A DNA stretch of 64,000 bases from JAIQFL01 sp035501495 (GTDB lineage Bacteria; Acidobacteriota; Terriglobia; Bryobacterales; Bryobacteraceae): contig DATJWB010000067.1 in assembly GCA_035501495.1 (NCBI GenBank), positions 3,297 through 67,296 on the forward strand, given 5' to 3'. Shown piece by piece: positions 25,205 through 34,823 of the stretch; within the stretch, counting starts at the first letter, position 1; the number at the start of each line of letters is the position of its first letter. The notes beneath the pieces were generated by a model. It was not told where the DNA came from and searched no databases. It worked only from the letters and a program-made list of their open reading frames with translations. The translations under genes and the position numbers were made by a program.

Positions 25205-26359
25205 TCAGTGAACTGTTTTCATCGCCAGTTGGAAGACCACCGAACGCGTGATGCGGCCGGTTGACGGGTCCCACTGAATTCGCGGGCCGATGCTGATGCT
25301 GGCCTGGCTAGAGATCCGTGCGGCGAGTTCGAACTTGGCGGCATTGAGATGCTCGGCGTACGGATCCTCGACCCGCAGCCGCTCTCCGATGAGCGACGCC
25401 ACCAGCCACTCTCGCGCCGCCCAGAAGAGTTGACCGTAGGTCGCCGTTTGACGAAAACTCGCGAGCGAGCCGGTCTTCAGCGTGCGGCCGGTAATGTCGT
25501 GCTCGGCCAGGAATCCCCACCGGCCAAAACCGAGGCGGGTGTACGGGCCGATCAGGCGCCGCTTGACGGCCGCGGATTCGCCTTCGAGCAGGTTGAGACC
25601 GGCGATGGTGCGATGATTGCCCAGAACGTCCATCTCGGCCATCAACCCTCCGCCCGATTCGTGCTGTCCGGACCGCTCGTTACCGCCCGGTCCGAAGGCG
25701 TAGGGATTGACGAGGTAGCGTTTGCCCCACCAGAACGCCTTGACCTGCGTCGGGGCATCGTAATAGCCGAGGCGGTTTCTGGCACGCACGAATACGGACA
25801 GGTCTGCGATGTTGACGCCGGTCGGTAACTGGTCGCGTCCCGCGTCGAACTCCAGGTTGTGCTCCGTGCGGTAGCTGATCAACGCCGTGTTCACGAAGAC
25901 CTGTGACGGGTTAGTCGGAAGATCGTAGGAGAGCGTGGGACGGGGAGCGCTGGCAGTCTCTCCCGTGACGGTAGCAGTGATCCGCCAGCCATGGCCCAGT
26001 TCGGTTGCGTTGCGATAGATAAACCGGTTGCGAAAAAGCTGTGAGCCGGGTTTATCGGTGGTCGAAGCATCCTGCTGCTGCATCACCGCGCGGAAGTCCT
26101 GGGTGATCCGCCCTCCCCAATTGATGGCGCGCACCCAGTCATTCTCCCAAGGCTGATATTCTCCGCCGACCAGGCTCTGCGCCTGGTCGATGCTGCGTCC
26201 ATACAGGTTGAGGAGGCCGCCTCCCTGTGGAGCGAAGTGGCATGAGGAGCAGTTGGTATAGCCGAGACGGATCATAGTGGGAAGAGCTTTCCCTTTGGGA
26301 GCGGTCAGGCATAACAGAATGCAGAATCCGGCCAGAACCGCCGGCGCCAGCCGCTTCAA
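25205..26359 (-). CDS. Outer-membrane beta-barrel protein with N-terminal haem-c motif
   Basis: A 384-residue protein: signal peptide (LAPAVLAGFCILLCLTAPKGKA), then directly a c-type haem site NCSSCHFAPQGGGLLNLYGR (near residues 36-55), then ~300 residues of alternating beta-strands typical of a porin-like barrel. The C[SA]SCH..P.GGGLL..YG pattern at the mouth of a barrel is, as I recall, seen in several electron-transferring Gram-negative groups. The ATG overlaps the stop of the YceI gene (ATGA), so the two are made together. A role in moving electrons or a quinone-linked compound across the outer membrane is inference. Confidence 0.8.
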   Translation of the reverse strand: MKRLAPAVLAGFCILLCLTAPKGKALPTMIRLGYTNCSSCHFAPQGGGLLNLYGRSIDQAQSLVGGEYQPWENDWVRAINWGGRITQDFRAVMQQQDASTTDKPGSQLFRNRFIYRNATELGHGWRITATVTGETASAPRPTLSYDLPTNPSQVFVNTALISYRTEHNLEFDAGRDQLPTGVNIADLSVFVRARNRLGYYDAPTQVKAFWWGKRYLVNPYAFGPGGNERSGQHESGGGLMAEMDVLGNHRTIAGLNLLEGESAAVKRRLIGPYTRLGFGRWGFLAEHDITGRTLKTGSLASFRQTATYGQLFWAAREWLVASLIGERLRVEDPYAEHLNAAKFELAARISSQASISIGPRIQWDPSTGRITRSVVFQLAMKTVH

Positions 26360-26997
26360 CGGGCACCTCCGCCGGCGGCGGTCTCGGCGGGGGCGGGCCG
26401 CCCTGCGAAGGCGAGATGCACTTTGACATTGTTGGCGGCCGTCACGCCGAACTGCTTGGGCAGCGGGATGCCGTAGTCGCTGAGCTTGACAACTCCGTCA
26501 CCTGAAACGCGGAAGGATCCGGGGGCCGGTTCCTTGACGCTCAGGTTCATCGCGAATGAGTGCGCCGTTCCGCGAATCGTAAGCGTGCCGGAGACCGGGC
26601 AGGTAAATTCCCCCGCGCCACCCGCGGCGGGGCAGTTCGTCTCGCCGGCGGTAAATTCGATATCGGGCATCTGTCCGTCGGGCGTAGTGAAGATGTACTT
26701 CTGCATGTGCTCGTCACGGACCTTCATGCCGGTCGCCAGACTCTTCGCCGGCAAGCTGACGTGAACCTCGCCGATCGTAAGCCCGGAGGCGGCGCGGGAG
26801 ACGGCCGCGCGGCCCGACAACTGACTCGATGAGCCCTTGATTTCGATGCCGGGCACATTGGTTCCGGCTTCAAATCCGGCGGACCCGCCGTCGATGGCTA
26901 CGGCTTCGAGCGACTGGCCGGCGGCCAGGGTCCCGCCCGCGAACAACAGGTACAGCAGGCCTGAATACCTGGATAAGCGACGTTTGAGTGTTCTCAT
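26356..26997 (-). CDS. YceI family periplasmic lipid-binding protein
   Basis: A 213-residue exported protein (signal peptide ending TLAAG) with a YceI-like beta-barrel: the strand pattern SLPAKSLATGMKVRDEHMQKYIFT, followed by MPDIEFTAGE, LTIRGTAHSFAM and a final VKVHLAF strand. YceI proteins bind isoprenoid quinones or similar chains in the periplasm. The tail is Ala/Gly-rich. It is the first gene of a two-gene operon with the haem-motif barrel, coupled through a 4-nt overlap. The 177-nt gap upstream (26998-27174) should hold the promoter; I see no clear box there. Confidence 0.88.
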   Translation of the reverse strand: MRTLKRRLSRYSGLLYLLFAGGTLAAGQSLEAVAIDGGSAGFEAGTNVPGIEIKGSSSQLSGRAAVSRAASGLTIGEVHVSLPAKSLATGMKVRDEHMQKYIFTTPDGQMPDIEFTAGETNCPAAGGAGEFTCPVSGTLTIRGTAHSFAMNLSVKEPAPGSFRVSGDGVVKLSDYGIPLPKQFGVTAANNVKVHLAFAGRPAPAETAAGGGAR

Positions 26998-27174
26998 ACA
27001 CGAAATCCCCTCTGTGATTTTTTGCTTCGGAACAGCTCCATCCGCGGCAGACTGGGCGCGGGGTACGGGCTGTACTGCTGGAGTGGTTACGACTCTTCAG
27101 ATGCAGCGGGGATCAGGACGGGGTACGCGACTTAACACTCTTAATCGCTGTTTTACGAAGGGTTAGCAAAAAGG

Positions 27175-30100
27175 TCAGAAGGCCTCAGGCCGGATCTCTG
27201 CCAGCGAGGCGGCGGGTACTCTCTCGTCGAGCAGCAATTCAGTCGCCTGCACTTGAGGCTCTGCGTGAAAGTACCTTCGAAAGACGCCGTCGCACAGCAG
27301 ATCCAGAATGGCCAGCAGGCTCATCCCCTGGTGGTGCGCCATCCAGATGCGGATGACATCGGCCTCTCCCTGCCGATAGTCGATCGATTCGTAGAAGCCA
27401 TAACGACCGGCAAAGCCGAGCCCTTCGATGCGCCGGAGATTCGCGATGGCCTGTGCCGGCTCGACACAGGCCGCCAGAAAGCTGGAGTACGGCGAAATCA
27501 CTACCGAAGGCGGAGCATTGTTCCTGACGGACAAAGCGGCGATTCCGAAAGGGGCATAGGCGTAACCGCCCGGGCCATCTCCCCGGAAGGCGGATTCCGA
27601 AATCCCCCAAGGTACGCCCTTCGACCGCGCATATTCCCGCTGGATGCGAACCGCGGCTCGCATGCTCTGGCCCATGATGGTGTCGGGGTAGGTGCGCATC
27701 CACAGGGCGGGCATCAGGTACTCGAACATCGTTCCGGTCCACGACAGCAAGACGCGCTCGCCCGCGTGCAAGGTATGGGCGCGGCCCAGATGAAACCAGG
27801 ATTCCTGCGGGATATCGCCCTTGGCGATGGCGACGAAGCCGGCGATGCGAGCCTCGGAGGCCAGCAGGTCGTAGTGCGACGCTTCGCACCGGCCGGCATC
27901 GACGTCATAGCCGATCGCCAGGACCTTCTTGCGCCGGTTGTAGAGGAAGCCGAAGTCCATCGCGTTGACCAGCGCGTCGCAGGTGTCCGCGATACTCTGG
28001 AGGCCGGAAGCCAGGGCTGGAGTGATCTCCAGTTTGGACGGGCCGGCGGGCAGGAACGCCTGCGCCACTGCGTCAGGTCCGGCCCGGAAGGCGGCCGCTG
28101 CCTGCTTCAAGGTCCAGAGGCATGCGGCCAGGTTGCCGCTGTCTACCGTGGAAATGCAGGCCGGGGGCAAGGGCTGGAGTGAACCGATGTCGTGCCAGTT
28201 GTAGAGATGGCCTCGATATTTGGGCATCGACAGCACACGCTTGAGAGTCTGGTTTGTGGCGAAGACAAACTCTTCGATGCTCGACAGGCCCAGATGCACG
28301 GCCGCGATGCGGGAGTTGAGCAGCATGCCGAGGTTGGTGGGCGAGAGGCGGAGCTCCGGGACGCCGTCCTCGCGGACGTGATCGGGGATCAGCCAGTTGG
28401 TGGAAGGAGAGCTCCAGTCGTGGAAGAATCGCCAGATGCGGCCGGCCGATTCGCGCAACAGTTCCAAGTCTGCCGTGCTGGAGCGCCGGTCAGCGACGCG
28501 GGGCGGACGATTCAGCCAGTCCGAGAAAGCGCGCGATCCAACCCAGACAACCAGAATCGGCGCGGCTGCGATCAACGAGGACGGCCGCGCCCAGGCGACG
28601 GCCAGTGCGATCACGATCGCGATCCACGGGGTCCACTCCAGATAAATGTCCACGGTCGCCTTGGGGCGGTTCTCCGCTTCGGCTTCGGCGGCGGTCTCCC
28701 ATTCCAGGAGCTTGCGGCGGGTCACCCAGACCCGGGCCACCGACCGGAAGATGGCGTCCAGCGAAATGAGCGACTGGTGCAGGAGAAACACCAGGGTGCA
28801 AAAGGTGGTGGCGAAGCCTTCGAGAAACCAACGGGCGGTCTTGCGCGCCCACGCTCCCACCAGCCGCCAGCTGCGCGGGACGCGCCACATCGCGAATAAC
28901 AGGCCCGAGCCAACCGGCATGAACAGGATGGCCAAGGTGAGTGCGGTCCACCAGGCCGCGCTGCCCGGCAAAAAGAGCCAGCTTCCCAGGAACAGCCACA
29001 GGAGGCTCGGTTCGAGCAGACTCCTGCGCAGGTTGTCGAGGATCTTCCATTGCGAGATCAGGCTGATGGAGTTCTCCAGCACGCGCCCGCGGAAGCCCGG
29101 CACACGCGGATGAAGCCAGCGCATGATCTGCCAGTCGCCGCGGACCCAGCGGTGCTTCCGGCGGCTGTAGGCGCTGAAGTGCGAAGGATAGTCGTCGATG
29201 AGCTCGATGTCGCTCACCAGCGCGGTGCGCGCGTAGGCGCCTTCGATCAGGTCGTGGCTGAGGAGCGCGTTCTCCGGGAAGCGGCGCTCCAGCGATTCGC
29301 GCATGGCATCGACATCGTAGATTCCCTTGCCGGTGAAGACGCCCTCGCCGAAGAGATCCTGGTAGACATCGGAGACGGCGCGCGAATAGATATCGAATCC
29401 CGTCTGCCCGGAGTAGAGAGACGCCAGCCGGCTGCGGGCCGCCGACTGAACGCCGATGCCAATCCGCGGCTGGAGGATGCCGTAGCCAGCGATTACGGCC
29501 CGGGTTGCGGGGTCGATCACAGCCAGGTTGAGGGGATGGGCGATGGCTCCAATCAGTTTTGCGGCGCACTCGCGAGGCAACCGGGTGTCGCTGTCGAGTG
29601 CGATCACGTACCGGATGGCGGATAGTATGGATTCGTCGCCCACCTTGATGGGAAAGGCGTCGAAGCCACCGCGCAGCAGTTGATTGAGGTCGAGCAGCTT
29701 GCCGCGTTTGCGCTCCCAGCCCATCCACCGCCCCTCGCTCGGGTTGTACGAGCGATGCCGATGAAACAGATAAAACGGCGTGCGTCCGTCTTTCCCGTAT
29801 CGCCGGTTCAAGCTCTCGATCCGTTCGCGGCACTCGAGCACGAGCGCATCGTGATCGTGGTCGCGGGGCTCGTCGGAGTCCGGCAGGTCCGTCAGCAGCG
29901 CGAAATAGAGGTTTGGTGCGCGATTCGCGAGAAAGCGGATCTCGAGATCGCTCACCAGTTGCCGCACCTGTGACTCGTTCAACAGCAGGGTGGGAACGGC
30001 CACCATGGTGGCGCAAGAGTCGGGGATCCCTGCGGAGAAATCGAGCTTCGTCAGGACTCGCGGCTCCAGCAGGGCGGCGGCCAGGTTGTTGATGAAATCC

Positions 30101-31128
30101 GTGGCCGCCTGTGTGGCCGGGAGCAACAGGAGGAGGATCACCACGGCCGCCAGGTGAAAGGAGCCGAGCGCCAGCAGTACGCCAAAGAGGATCAGCAGCG
30201 TGACCGCCGTGATCCCGCCGAGATAGAAGAACGTCGGATGCCGCAGGGCGAACCGTGCCGGCCAGGTGCGGATTGGCGGACGGTACCCGACTGTCCGTTC
30301 CAGTAGCGCACGGCCGCGGTCCACCAGATAGTAACCGACATGAGTGCGGCGAAGCGCGGCTCGTGAGCCGGGCGTGCGGTCCGCCCCGCGGGACAATTCG
30401 ATGGCGGCTTGCGCGACCTCGAGCTCACTCTGCCGGCTCGACTTGGCCAAGTCCGCGACAACTCTGCGATAGCGGTCGCGGCTCTCGAAATCCATATCGA
30501 GATAAGCGCCGGCGGGATCCCGCGCCAGGAGGCGGTGGACTGAGCTGGCGGCTTCGAACAGTTCGGGCCAGTTCGCTTCGGCAATCTGGCGGAGGCTGGC
30601 CACGAGATTGCGCCAATCGGCCGGAGGCGCCAAAAAGAGCCGCTCCACGATTTCCATCTGGAGAGCTGGTTTGAGGCCCCAGATCTCACCCATCTCCAGC
30701 GGCTGAACGGTTTGAACGCCTTCGAGGAAAGCAGCCAAAGTCGTCTCGTGAAGAACGTCGCCCGATTCGATGAGATATCCACGCGCCAGGCCACGCACTG
30801 CCGGTTCGGCACGTCCCGCGTTACCGGCTGAGGCGGGCAGTTCATGCATGCCCGAGGCAAACTGAAAGGCTTCCTGTTCGGCCGCGGAGATCAGGCGCGC
30901 GTTTCCCACGATCCACGCCGAATTCTCGGTCTCCGGCTTGGCGGTCACGGCCGCGATAAACTGCTGCAACTCAACCCGCCGGCGGCGATAGGTCTTTGGG
31001 CGAAGAGTCCCGGCGGGCAGAAGCCTCATGCGGCGGGCGGTAGCTGCTCCCGCTTCGCGCCAGCGGCCGGCCGGACCCGCGGGCGAAGCCGGGAGGATTT
31101 CAGCGCGGTCTGTGGTCTCGAGTCTCAT
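27175..31128 (-). CDS. Short cyclic beta-1,2-glucan synthase-like protein (GT84 + glycoamylase-like), no GH94 module
   Basis: A 1317-residue inner-membrane protein. It has an N-terminal helical domain (~80-260), TM helices around 290-350, a GT84 glycosyltransferase core with the DxD-type site ALDSDTRLP near residue 510 and the RKHRWVRGDWQIMRW block, several TM helices (~730-880), and a glycoamylase-like domain (~930-1290) with FGFLYNRRKKVLAIGYD, GISESAF and MAHHQGMS. Classical NdvB/Cgs proteins are ~2800 residues and continue with GH94 phosphorylase domains that set ring size; this protein stops exactly where that module would begin. The start overlaps the ABC exporter stop (ATGA). Likely product: a cyclic or linear beta-glucan. 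Confidence 0.83.
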   Translation of the reverse strand: MRLETTDRAEILPASPAGPAGRWREAGAATARRMRLLPAGTLRPKTYRRRRVELQQFIAAVTAKPETENSAWIVGNARLISAAEQEAFQFASGMHELPASAGNAGRAEPAVRGLARGYLIESGDVLHETTLAAFLEGVQTVQPLEMGEIWGLKPALQMEIVERLFLAPPADWRNLVASLRQIAEANWPELFEAASSVHRLLARDPAGAYLDMDFESRDRYRRVVADLAKSSRQSELEVAQAAIELSRGADRTPGSRAALRRTHVGYYLVDRGRALLERTVGYRPPIRTWPARFALRHPTFFYLGGITAVTLLILFGVLLALGSFHLAAVVILLLLLPATQAATDFINNLAAALLEPRVLTKLDFSAGIPDSCATMVAVPTLLLNESQVRQLVSDLEIRFLANRAPNLYFALLTDLPDSDEPRDHDHDALVLECRERIESLNRRYGKDGRTPFYLFHRHRSYNPSEGRWMGWERKRGKLLDLNQLLRGGFDAFPIKVGDESILSAIRYVIALDSDTRLPRECAAKLIGAIAHPLNLAVIDPATRAVIAGYGILQPRIGIGVQSAARSRLASLYSGQTGFDIYSRAVSDVYQDLFGEGVFTGKGIYDVDAMRESLERRFPENALLSHDLIEGAYARTALVSDIELIDDYPSHFSAYSRRKHRWVRGDWQIMRWLHPRVPGFRGRVLENSISLISQWKILDNLRRSLLEPSLLWLFLGSWLFLPGSAAWWTALTLAILFMPVGSGLLFAMWRVPRSWRLVGAWARKTARWFLEGFATTFCTLVFLLHQSLISLDAIFRSVARVWVTRRKLLEWETAAEAEAENRPKATVDIYLEWTPWIAIVIALAVAWARPSSLIAAAPILVVWVGSRAFSDWLNRPPRVADRRSSTADLELLRESAGRIWRFFHDWSSPSTNWLIPDHVREDGVPELRLSPTNLGMLLNSRIAAVHLGLSSIEEFVFATNQTLKRVLSMPKYRGHLYNWHDIGSLQPLPPACISTVDSGNLAACLWTLKQAAAAFRAGPDAVAQAFLPAGPSKLEITPALASGLQSIADTCDALVNAMDFGFLYNRRKKVLAIGYDVDAGRCEASHYDLLASEARIAGFVAIAKGDIPQESWFHLGRAHTLHAGERVLLSWTGTMFEYLMPALWMRTYPDTIMGQSMRAAVRIQREYARSKGVPWGISESAFRGDGPGGYAYAPFGIAALSVRNNAPPSVVISPYSSFLAACVEPAQAIANLRRIEGLGFAGRYGFYESIDYRQGEADVIRIWMAHHQGMSLLAILDLLCDGVFRRYFHAEPQVQATELLLDERVPAASLAEIRPEAF

Positions 31129-32936
31129 CGGTAACTGGATGCCTGCAGCTCGAACAGGTTGGCGTAGCGCCCGCCCATTCCGACCAGTTGATCGTGGCTG
31201 CCCTGCTCGGCAATCCGGCCGTTCTCCAGCACCAGGATTCGGTCGGCCATGCGGACCGTAGAGAAGCGGTGCGAAATCAGCAGGGTCATTTTTCCGTCGG
31301 TTAACTCGGCGAAACGCTGGAACACCTCGTACTCGGCGCGGGCATCCAGGGAAGCCGTGGGTTCGTCAAGAATCAAAAGCTGCGCCTCGCGGAGGTAGGC
31401 GCGTGCCAAGGCCATCTTCTGCCATTCGCCGCCCGACAAGTCCACGCCTCCTTCGAAGCGCCGGCCCAACATCTGGCCGTATCCGCGCGGCAGCCGTTCC
31501 ACCACATGGTCCGCCCCGCTCTTAGAGGCAGCGTGGTGGACTGCCTCCTCGTCCGTCTGTTCGATCCTCCCGACGGCGATGTTCTGTTGGGCGGTCATTT
31601 CATAGCGCATGAAATCCTGAAAGATGACGCCGATCTGGCTTTGCAGATCCTCCATGTTGTAGTCGCGGAGGTCCACGCCGTCGAGCAAAATGCGACCTTC
31701 GGTGGGATCGTAGAGCCGCGTGAGCAGTTTTACGAGCGTGGTCTTGCCCTGGCCGTTTTCCCCCACCAACGCAATCCGCTCGCGCGGGTGAATCTGGAGA
31801 TCCAGGCGATTCAGCACGAACGGTCCGCGGCCGGGATAGGCGAAGCTCACGCGCTCGAACAGAAAGCCATCGCGAACAGGACGCGGCGCCGGTATGGCAT
31901 CGGGTTTGGAGGCGATCGCCGGGCCGACCTTCAAGAACTCCACGAGATCCGTGAGAAACAGGGATTGATCGGCGACGCTCGAGACGGTGGAGAAGATGCT
32001 CTGGATGTTGTTGCTCGCCCCGGCAATTGCGCCCACCAGAAACTGCAGGCTGCCCCAGGTGAGGGCTCCGGTCACCGTTCGGAAGATCACGTACGCGTAC
32101 GCTCCGTAGTATCCGCCGGTGTTCAGTAACGAGAGGGCCGCGCCGGCCAGCAGGCGGCGGCGCGCGAGTGCGACGTTCTGGTGGTAGATCTGGTTGGCGA
32201 GACGCGTGTACTCGCCCGAGAGGAAGTCGCCGAGTCCGAAGAGTTTCAGTTCTTTGGCGGATTCTTTGCTGGCCCCCAGCAGCCGCAGGTAGTCCAATTG
32301 GCGGCGGACTGGGGTCTGCCGGATGTTCTGCGTGTAGCCGAGGAGGGCAAAATGGCTCTCGCCTAGAAACGCCGGCACTACCGTGATTACCAGCACAGCC
32401 AGCAACCACGGTGAAAACCAGAACACTCCGGCCGCCAATGTAGCCGCGGCGATCACCTGTTGCACGATGGACCCCAACGCCTGGATCATCGCAATGCGGT
32501 CGGTGGCCTGCACCCGGGCGCGTTCGAGCTTGTCGTAAAACACCGGGTCTTCATAAGATGCGAGGTCGAGCCGGGAGGCGTGCTGCATCACCTGGATGCT
32601 CACGTGCCGCGTGAAGCGGTCGGCCAGCAGCGAGTCGAAGTATCCGATGGTGCGGCCCAGGATTCCGCCTAGTGCCGCGAGTGCAAATTCGGTGCCCACG
32701 AGCATCCAGAAATAGCCGGGCAGCGGGACGCCGTTGGTGTGCGCCTGGATGCTGTCGAGGATTCGCTTGGATACCGCCAGCATGGCAAGCGGGATGAGGG
32801 CCGCGGCGATGCGGCACGCCAGGCCGCCGGAAACTACACTCGGGCCGGCGTTCCAGACAATACTCGCCAGCGGAGGAATGTTGCGAAGCGCCCGGGCCCG
32901 TTCCTGCCAGCTCGACCAGAGAGTTTGGGAAGCCAC
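31125..32936 (-). CDS. ABC exporter (permease fused to ATPase), probable glucan exporter
   Basis: A half-size type-1 ABC exporter: six TM helices, then an ATPase with Walker A GENGQGKTT, Q-loop VIFQDFMRYE, signature LSGGEWQK, Walker B LLILDEPTAS and H-loop ISHRF. I chose GTG 32936 (about 603 residues, normal for the family). The open frame extends to GTG 33167, but the extra 77 residues are low-quality, have no homology that I recognise, and span a terminator-like hairpin at 33.08 kb. The downstream synthase starts inside its stop codon, so the pair resembles ndvA-ndvB/chvA-chvB with the exporter first. Substrate inferred from this coupling. Confidence 0.85.
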   Translation of the reverse strand: MASQTLWSSWQERARALRNIPPLASIVWNAGPSVVSGGLACRIAAALIPLAMLAVSKRILDSIQAHTNGVPLPGYFWMLVGTEFALAALGGILGRTIGYFDSLLADRFTRHVSIQVMQHASRLDLASYEDPVFYDKLERARVQATDRIAMIQALGSIVQQVIAAATLAAGVFWFSPWLLAVLVITVVPAFLGESHFALLGYTQNIRQTPVRRQLDYLRLLGASKESAKELKLFGLGDFLSGEYTRLANQIYHQNVALARRRLLAGAALSLLNTGGYYGAYAYVIFRTVTGALTWGSLQFLVGAIAGASNNIQSIFSTVSSVADQSLFLTDLVEFLKVGPAIASKPDAIPAPRPVRDGFLFERVSFAYPGRGPFVLNRLDLQIHPRERIALVGENGQGKTTLVKLLTRLYDPTEGRILLDGVDLRDYNMEDLQSQIGVIFQDFMRYEMTAQQNIAVGRIEQTDEEAVHHAASKSGADHVVERLPRGYGQMLGRRFEGGVDLSGGEWQKMALARAYLREAQLLILDEPTASLDARAEYEVFQRFAELTDGKMTLLISHRFSTVRMADRILVLENGRIAEQGSHDQLVGMGGRYANLFELQASSYR

Positions 32937-33069
32937 ATTCGTACCGATGAATACGGGAGCACGCCCGGCGCTCGTGACTGCCGCGAAGCAGGGCGCGCAT
33001 CCTGTTCTTGCATCTGCGCTGCCAAACTCAGAGACTCGTGACGTCCTGCCCCGCAGGCCTGTGGGGCCG

Positions 33070-33092
33070 AAAAGGCGTCCCCACGACTGGGG
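33070..33092 (-). terminator. Hairpin with T run, probable terminator
   Basis: CCCCA-CGAC-TGGGG (33079-33092) followed on the minus strand by GACGCC and TTTT. Nearly the same structure closes the operon at 25.2 kb. A second GC-rich imperfect hairpin (33047-33066) lies next to it. It separates the decayed ankyrin gene from the ABC exporter and argues against the long N-terminal form of the exporter. Confidence 0.5.
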
Positions 33093-33157
33093 CGGCGGCA
33101 GCGTCGAAGACCTGCCGCTTCGAATGGACAAAGGTGCCACGGCGCCACATGATTTGA

Positions 33158-33600
33158 TCAAACGCACGCTCCACGGATAGGGATTCTGACGCTGTGCTGC
33201 ATGGGCGCTGGAACAGAGCCCTTGTGCCCCTTCAGCAGCGCGATCTGCCTACGAATTGAGAGCGCGATCCTGATCGCCGTTCGCCGCCGCCAGAAAGATG
33301 TCCGGGGCTGCCCCTTGTCCCAGCAGAAACGCACCACGTCGGGAGCGCGTCCCGTCAGCCACTGCTCAGGCATCGAATCGTGATCCTCGTCGCGCGCGTT
33401 CCCGCGAGTGCCGTTCTCGGTCAGCAGCCCGGCAATTTCTACATGGCGAGCAAGGTGCAGCAGCGTGCAGCCGTCGCCGCCTTTCGCATGCACAGGGAAC
33501 TGCCGGCGCGGAGCATCTGCTGGAGCGAATCGACGGGTCCGAGACCCGGGTCGGCGCCCAGATCCAGAAGCTTCTGCGCAAACACCGGGACCACAATCCG
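33158..33600 (-). pseudogene. Ankyrin-repeat protein remnant, frameshifted
   Basis: Ankyrin-type segments are readable in two frames on the minus strand. The 5' part (VPVFAQKLLDLGADPG, ~33585-33540) is in one frame; then near 33500 the reading continues in another frame as HAKGGDGCTLLHLARHVEI, GLLTENG and ARDEDHDS, down to about 33310. The rest of the open frame to 33158 has no recognisable repeat. No start codon or ribosome site fits the reconstructed protein. It is therefore a decayed gene. Another ankyrin pseudogene lies at 36.9 kb on the opposite strand. Confidence 0.65.
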
Positions 33601-34076
33601 GCTCTCACATTAGAGGATTGCGATCACGCGCGGGCTGCATTATAACCTCGGCTTGATCGAGTCCGAACATGACAGCGCCGATGTCCGCGCCGACTGCCTT
33701 GGGGCATTATCCGAGCTTTTGCCGCACGTTTCCGCCAATGCGACCCAAGTTACGAGGACATCAGTTATCAGGAAATCGGCCTCAAGCTGCCACAGATTTG
33801 GGGCCTGCCGGCTCTTCCTGCTGCCAGCGAAGCGTTTGGCTATCAGGAGGCCCGGGGCTGGGCTTCGCAGCGACTTTTGACCGGAAACTACGGGAGAGGT
33901 ATCACGCTCGCAAGAACGACGAGAAGGCTTCGAGCTCGCGGAGTTCGGCCACGGTGGCCGCCGTGATCGTGTTGATCGGAGGATGGGCGAAGGTCACATC
34001 CCCTATGGTGGGGTTACGGCGACCGACCCGAAGGAGCGTCCAGGACCGGCTGGTTGCCGTGCTCATTAGGCCTCCT
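33601..34076. other. Non-coding or decayed stretch
   Basis: About 475 nt with no supported gene. Several overlapping open frames (33653-33880, 33669-34127) give proteins of odd composition without motifs or ribosome sites. Since frameshifted genes lie on both sides, this is probably the remains of lost genes rather than a control region. Confidence 0.4.
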
Positions 34077-34814
34077 TCAGCCGGCGACGAGTTGGTGTCC
34101 GCCGTCGATGTCGTACGTCGCCCCTGAGGGTCTCATTGATCATGATGTGGACGGCGAGCCCGGCCACGCCGGCCGGCCCGACGGTGCGCTGGATGGGAAG
34201 CGTGGCGCGAAGCTGATCGCGCCGAGCGTCGAGATGATAGCCCAGGAGCGATGCCGACAGAGGCGTGTCGACGAAGCCGGCGGCGATGAGATTAACCCGG
34301 ACCGGCGCGAGATCGAATGCGGGCATCGCAGCGGTGGCCGCCGACACAAGCGCGAACCCGCGAGCCGGACGGCGGGCGCGGGTGCCGCCCATGAACAACA
34401 GCGTGCCCCCCGGTCTGACCTGCGGGCGGTATTACGGGCGACCCGGAGTGCCAGCAGGATGTGCTCGCTGATGGCGAGGCGCGCCTGCTCGAACCCGATC
34501 TCCATCAAAGGCCAATAATGGGGGCCAGGGCCGGCGACCATCACGTGGTCGATTGGGGTTGGCAGGTCGAGAAAGAACTTCTCGAGTGAAGCCGGATCGC
34601 TGGCGTCGAATGCTGCGGTACGGAGCGCGCCGAGTTCGCCTGCGGCTCGTTCCAGGCGGCCGGGGTCCCTCGCTGTGAGGATAACGTCTGCTCCCTCGAC
34701 ACGCGCCCGTCTCGCTGCTTCGAGGCCAATGCCGGTGCGGCCGATCACGGCGACCGTTTGCCCGAGGAGTTCCGGTTTGCGTTGGTCTCCAGAAGCTGAG
34801 TGTCTGGTGTTCAT
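34077..34814 (-). pseudogene. Short-chain dehydrogenase/reductase, disrupted by two frameshifts
   Basis: The ATG at 34814 has a good ribosome site (AAGGAA), and the first ~135 codons encode a Rossmann start (QTVAVIGRTGIGLEAA) and a DVILTARD strand. Near 34420 the reading must shift frame to continue as VRPGGTLLFMGGT, then APVRVNLIAAGFVDTP and TVGPAGVAGLAVHIM. Close to the end a second shift restores the expected terminus GATYDIDGGHQLVAG with stop at 34077. The normal TGxxxGIG loop is short by one residue and a few residues before APVRVNL also seem lost. No catalytic YxxxK is seen. The gene is not functional as written; it probably once formed a pair with the NmrA-like gene upstream. Confidence 0.78.
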
Positions 34815-34823
34815 GATTCCTTC

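Noticed and set aside
32937..33167. N-terminal extension of the ABC exporter up to GTG 33167
   Set aside because: Covers a terminator-like hairpin and repeat-like sequence, has no recognised homology, and would give an abnormally long N-terminus.
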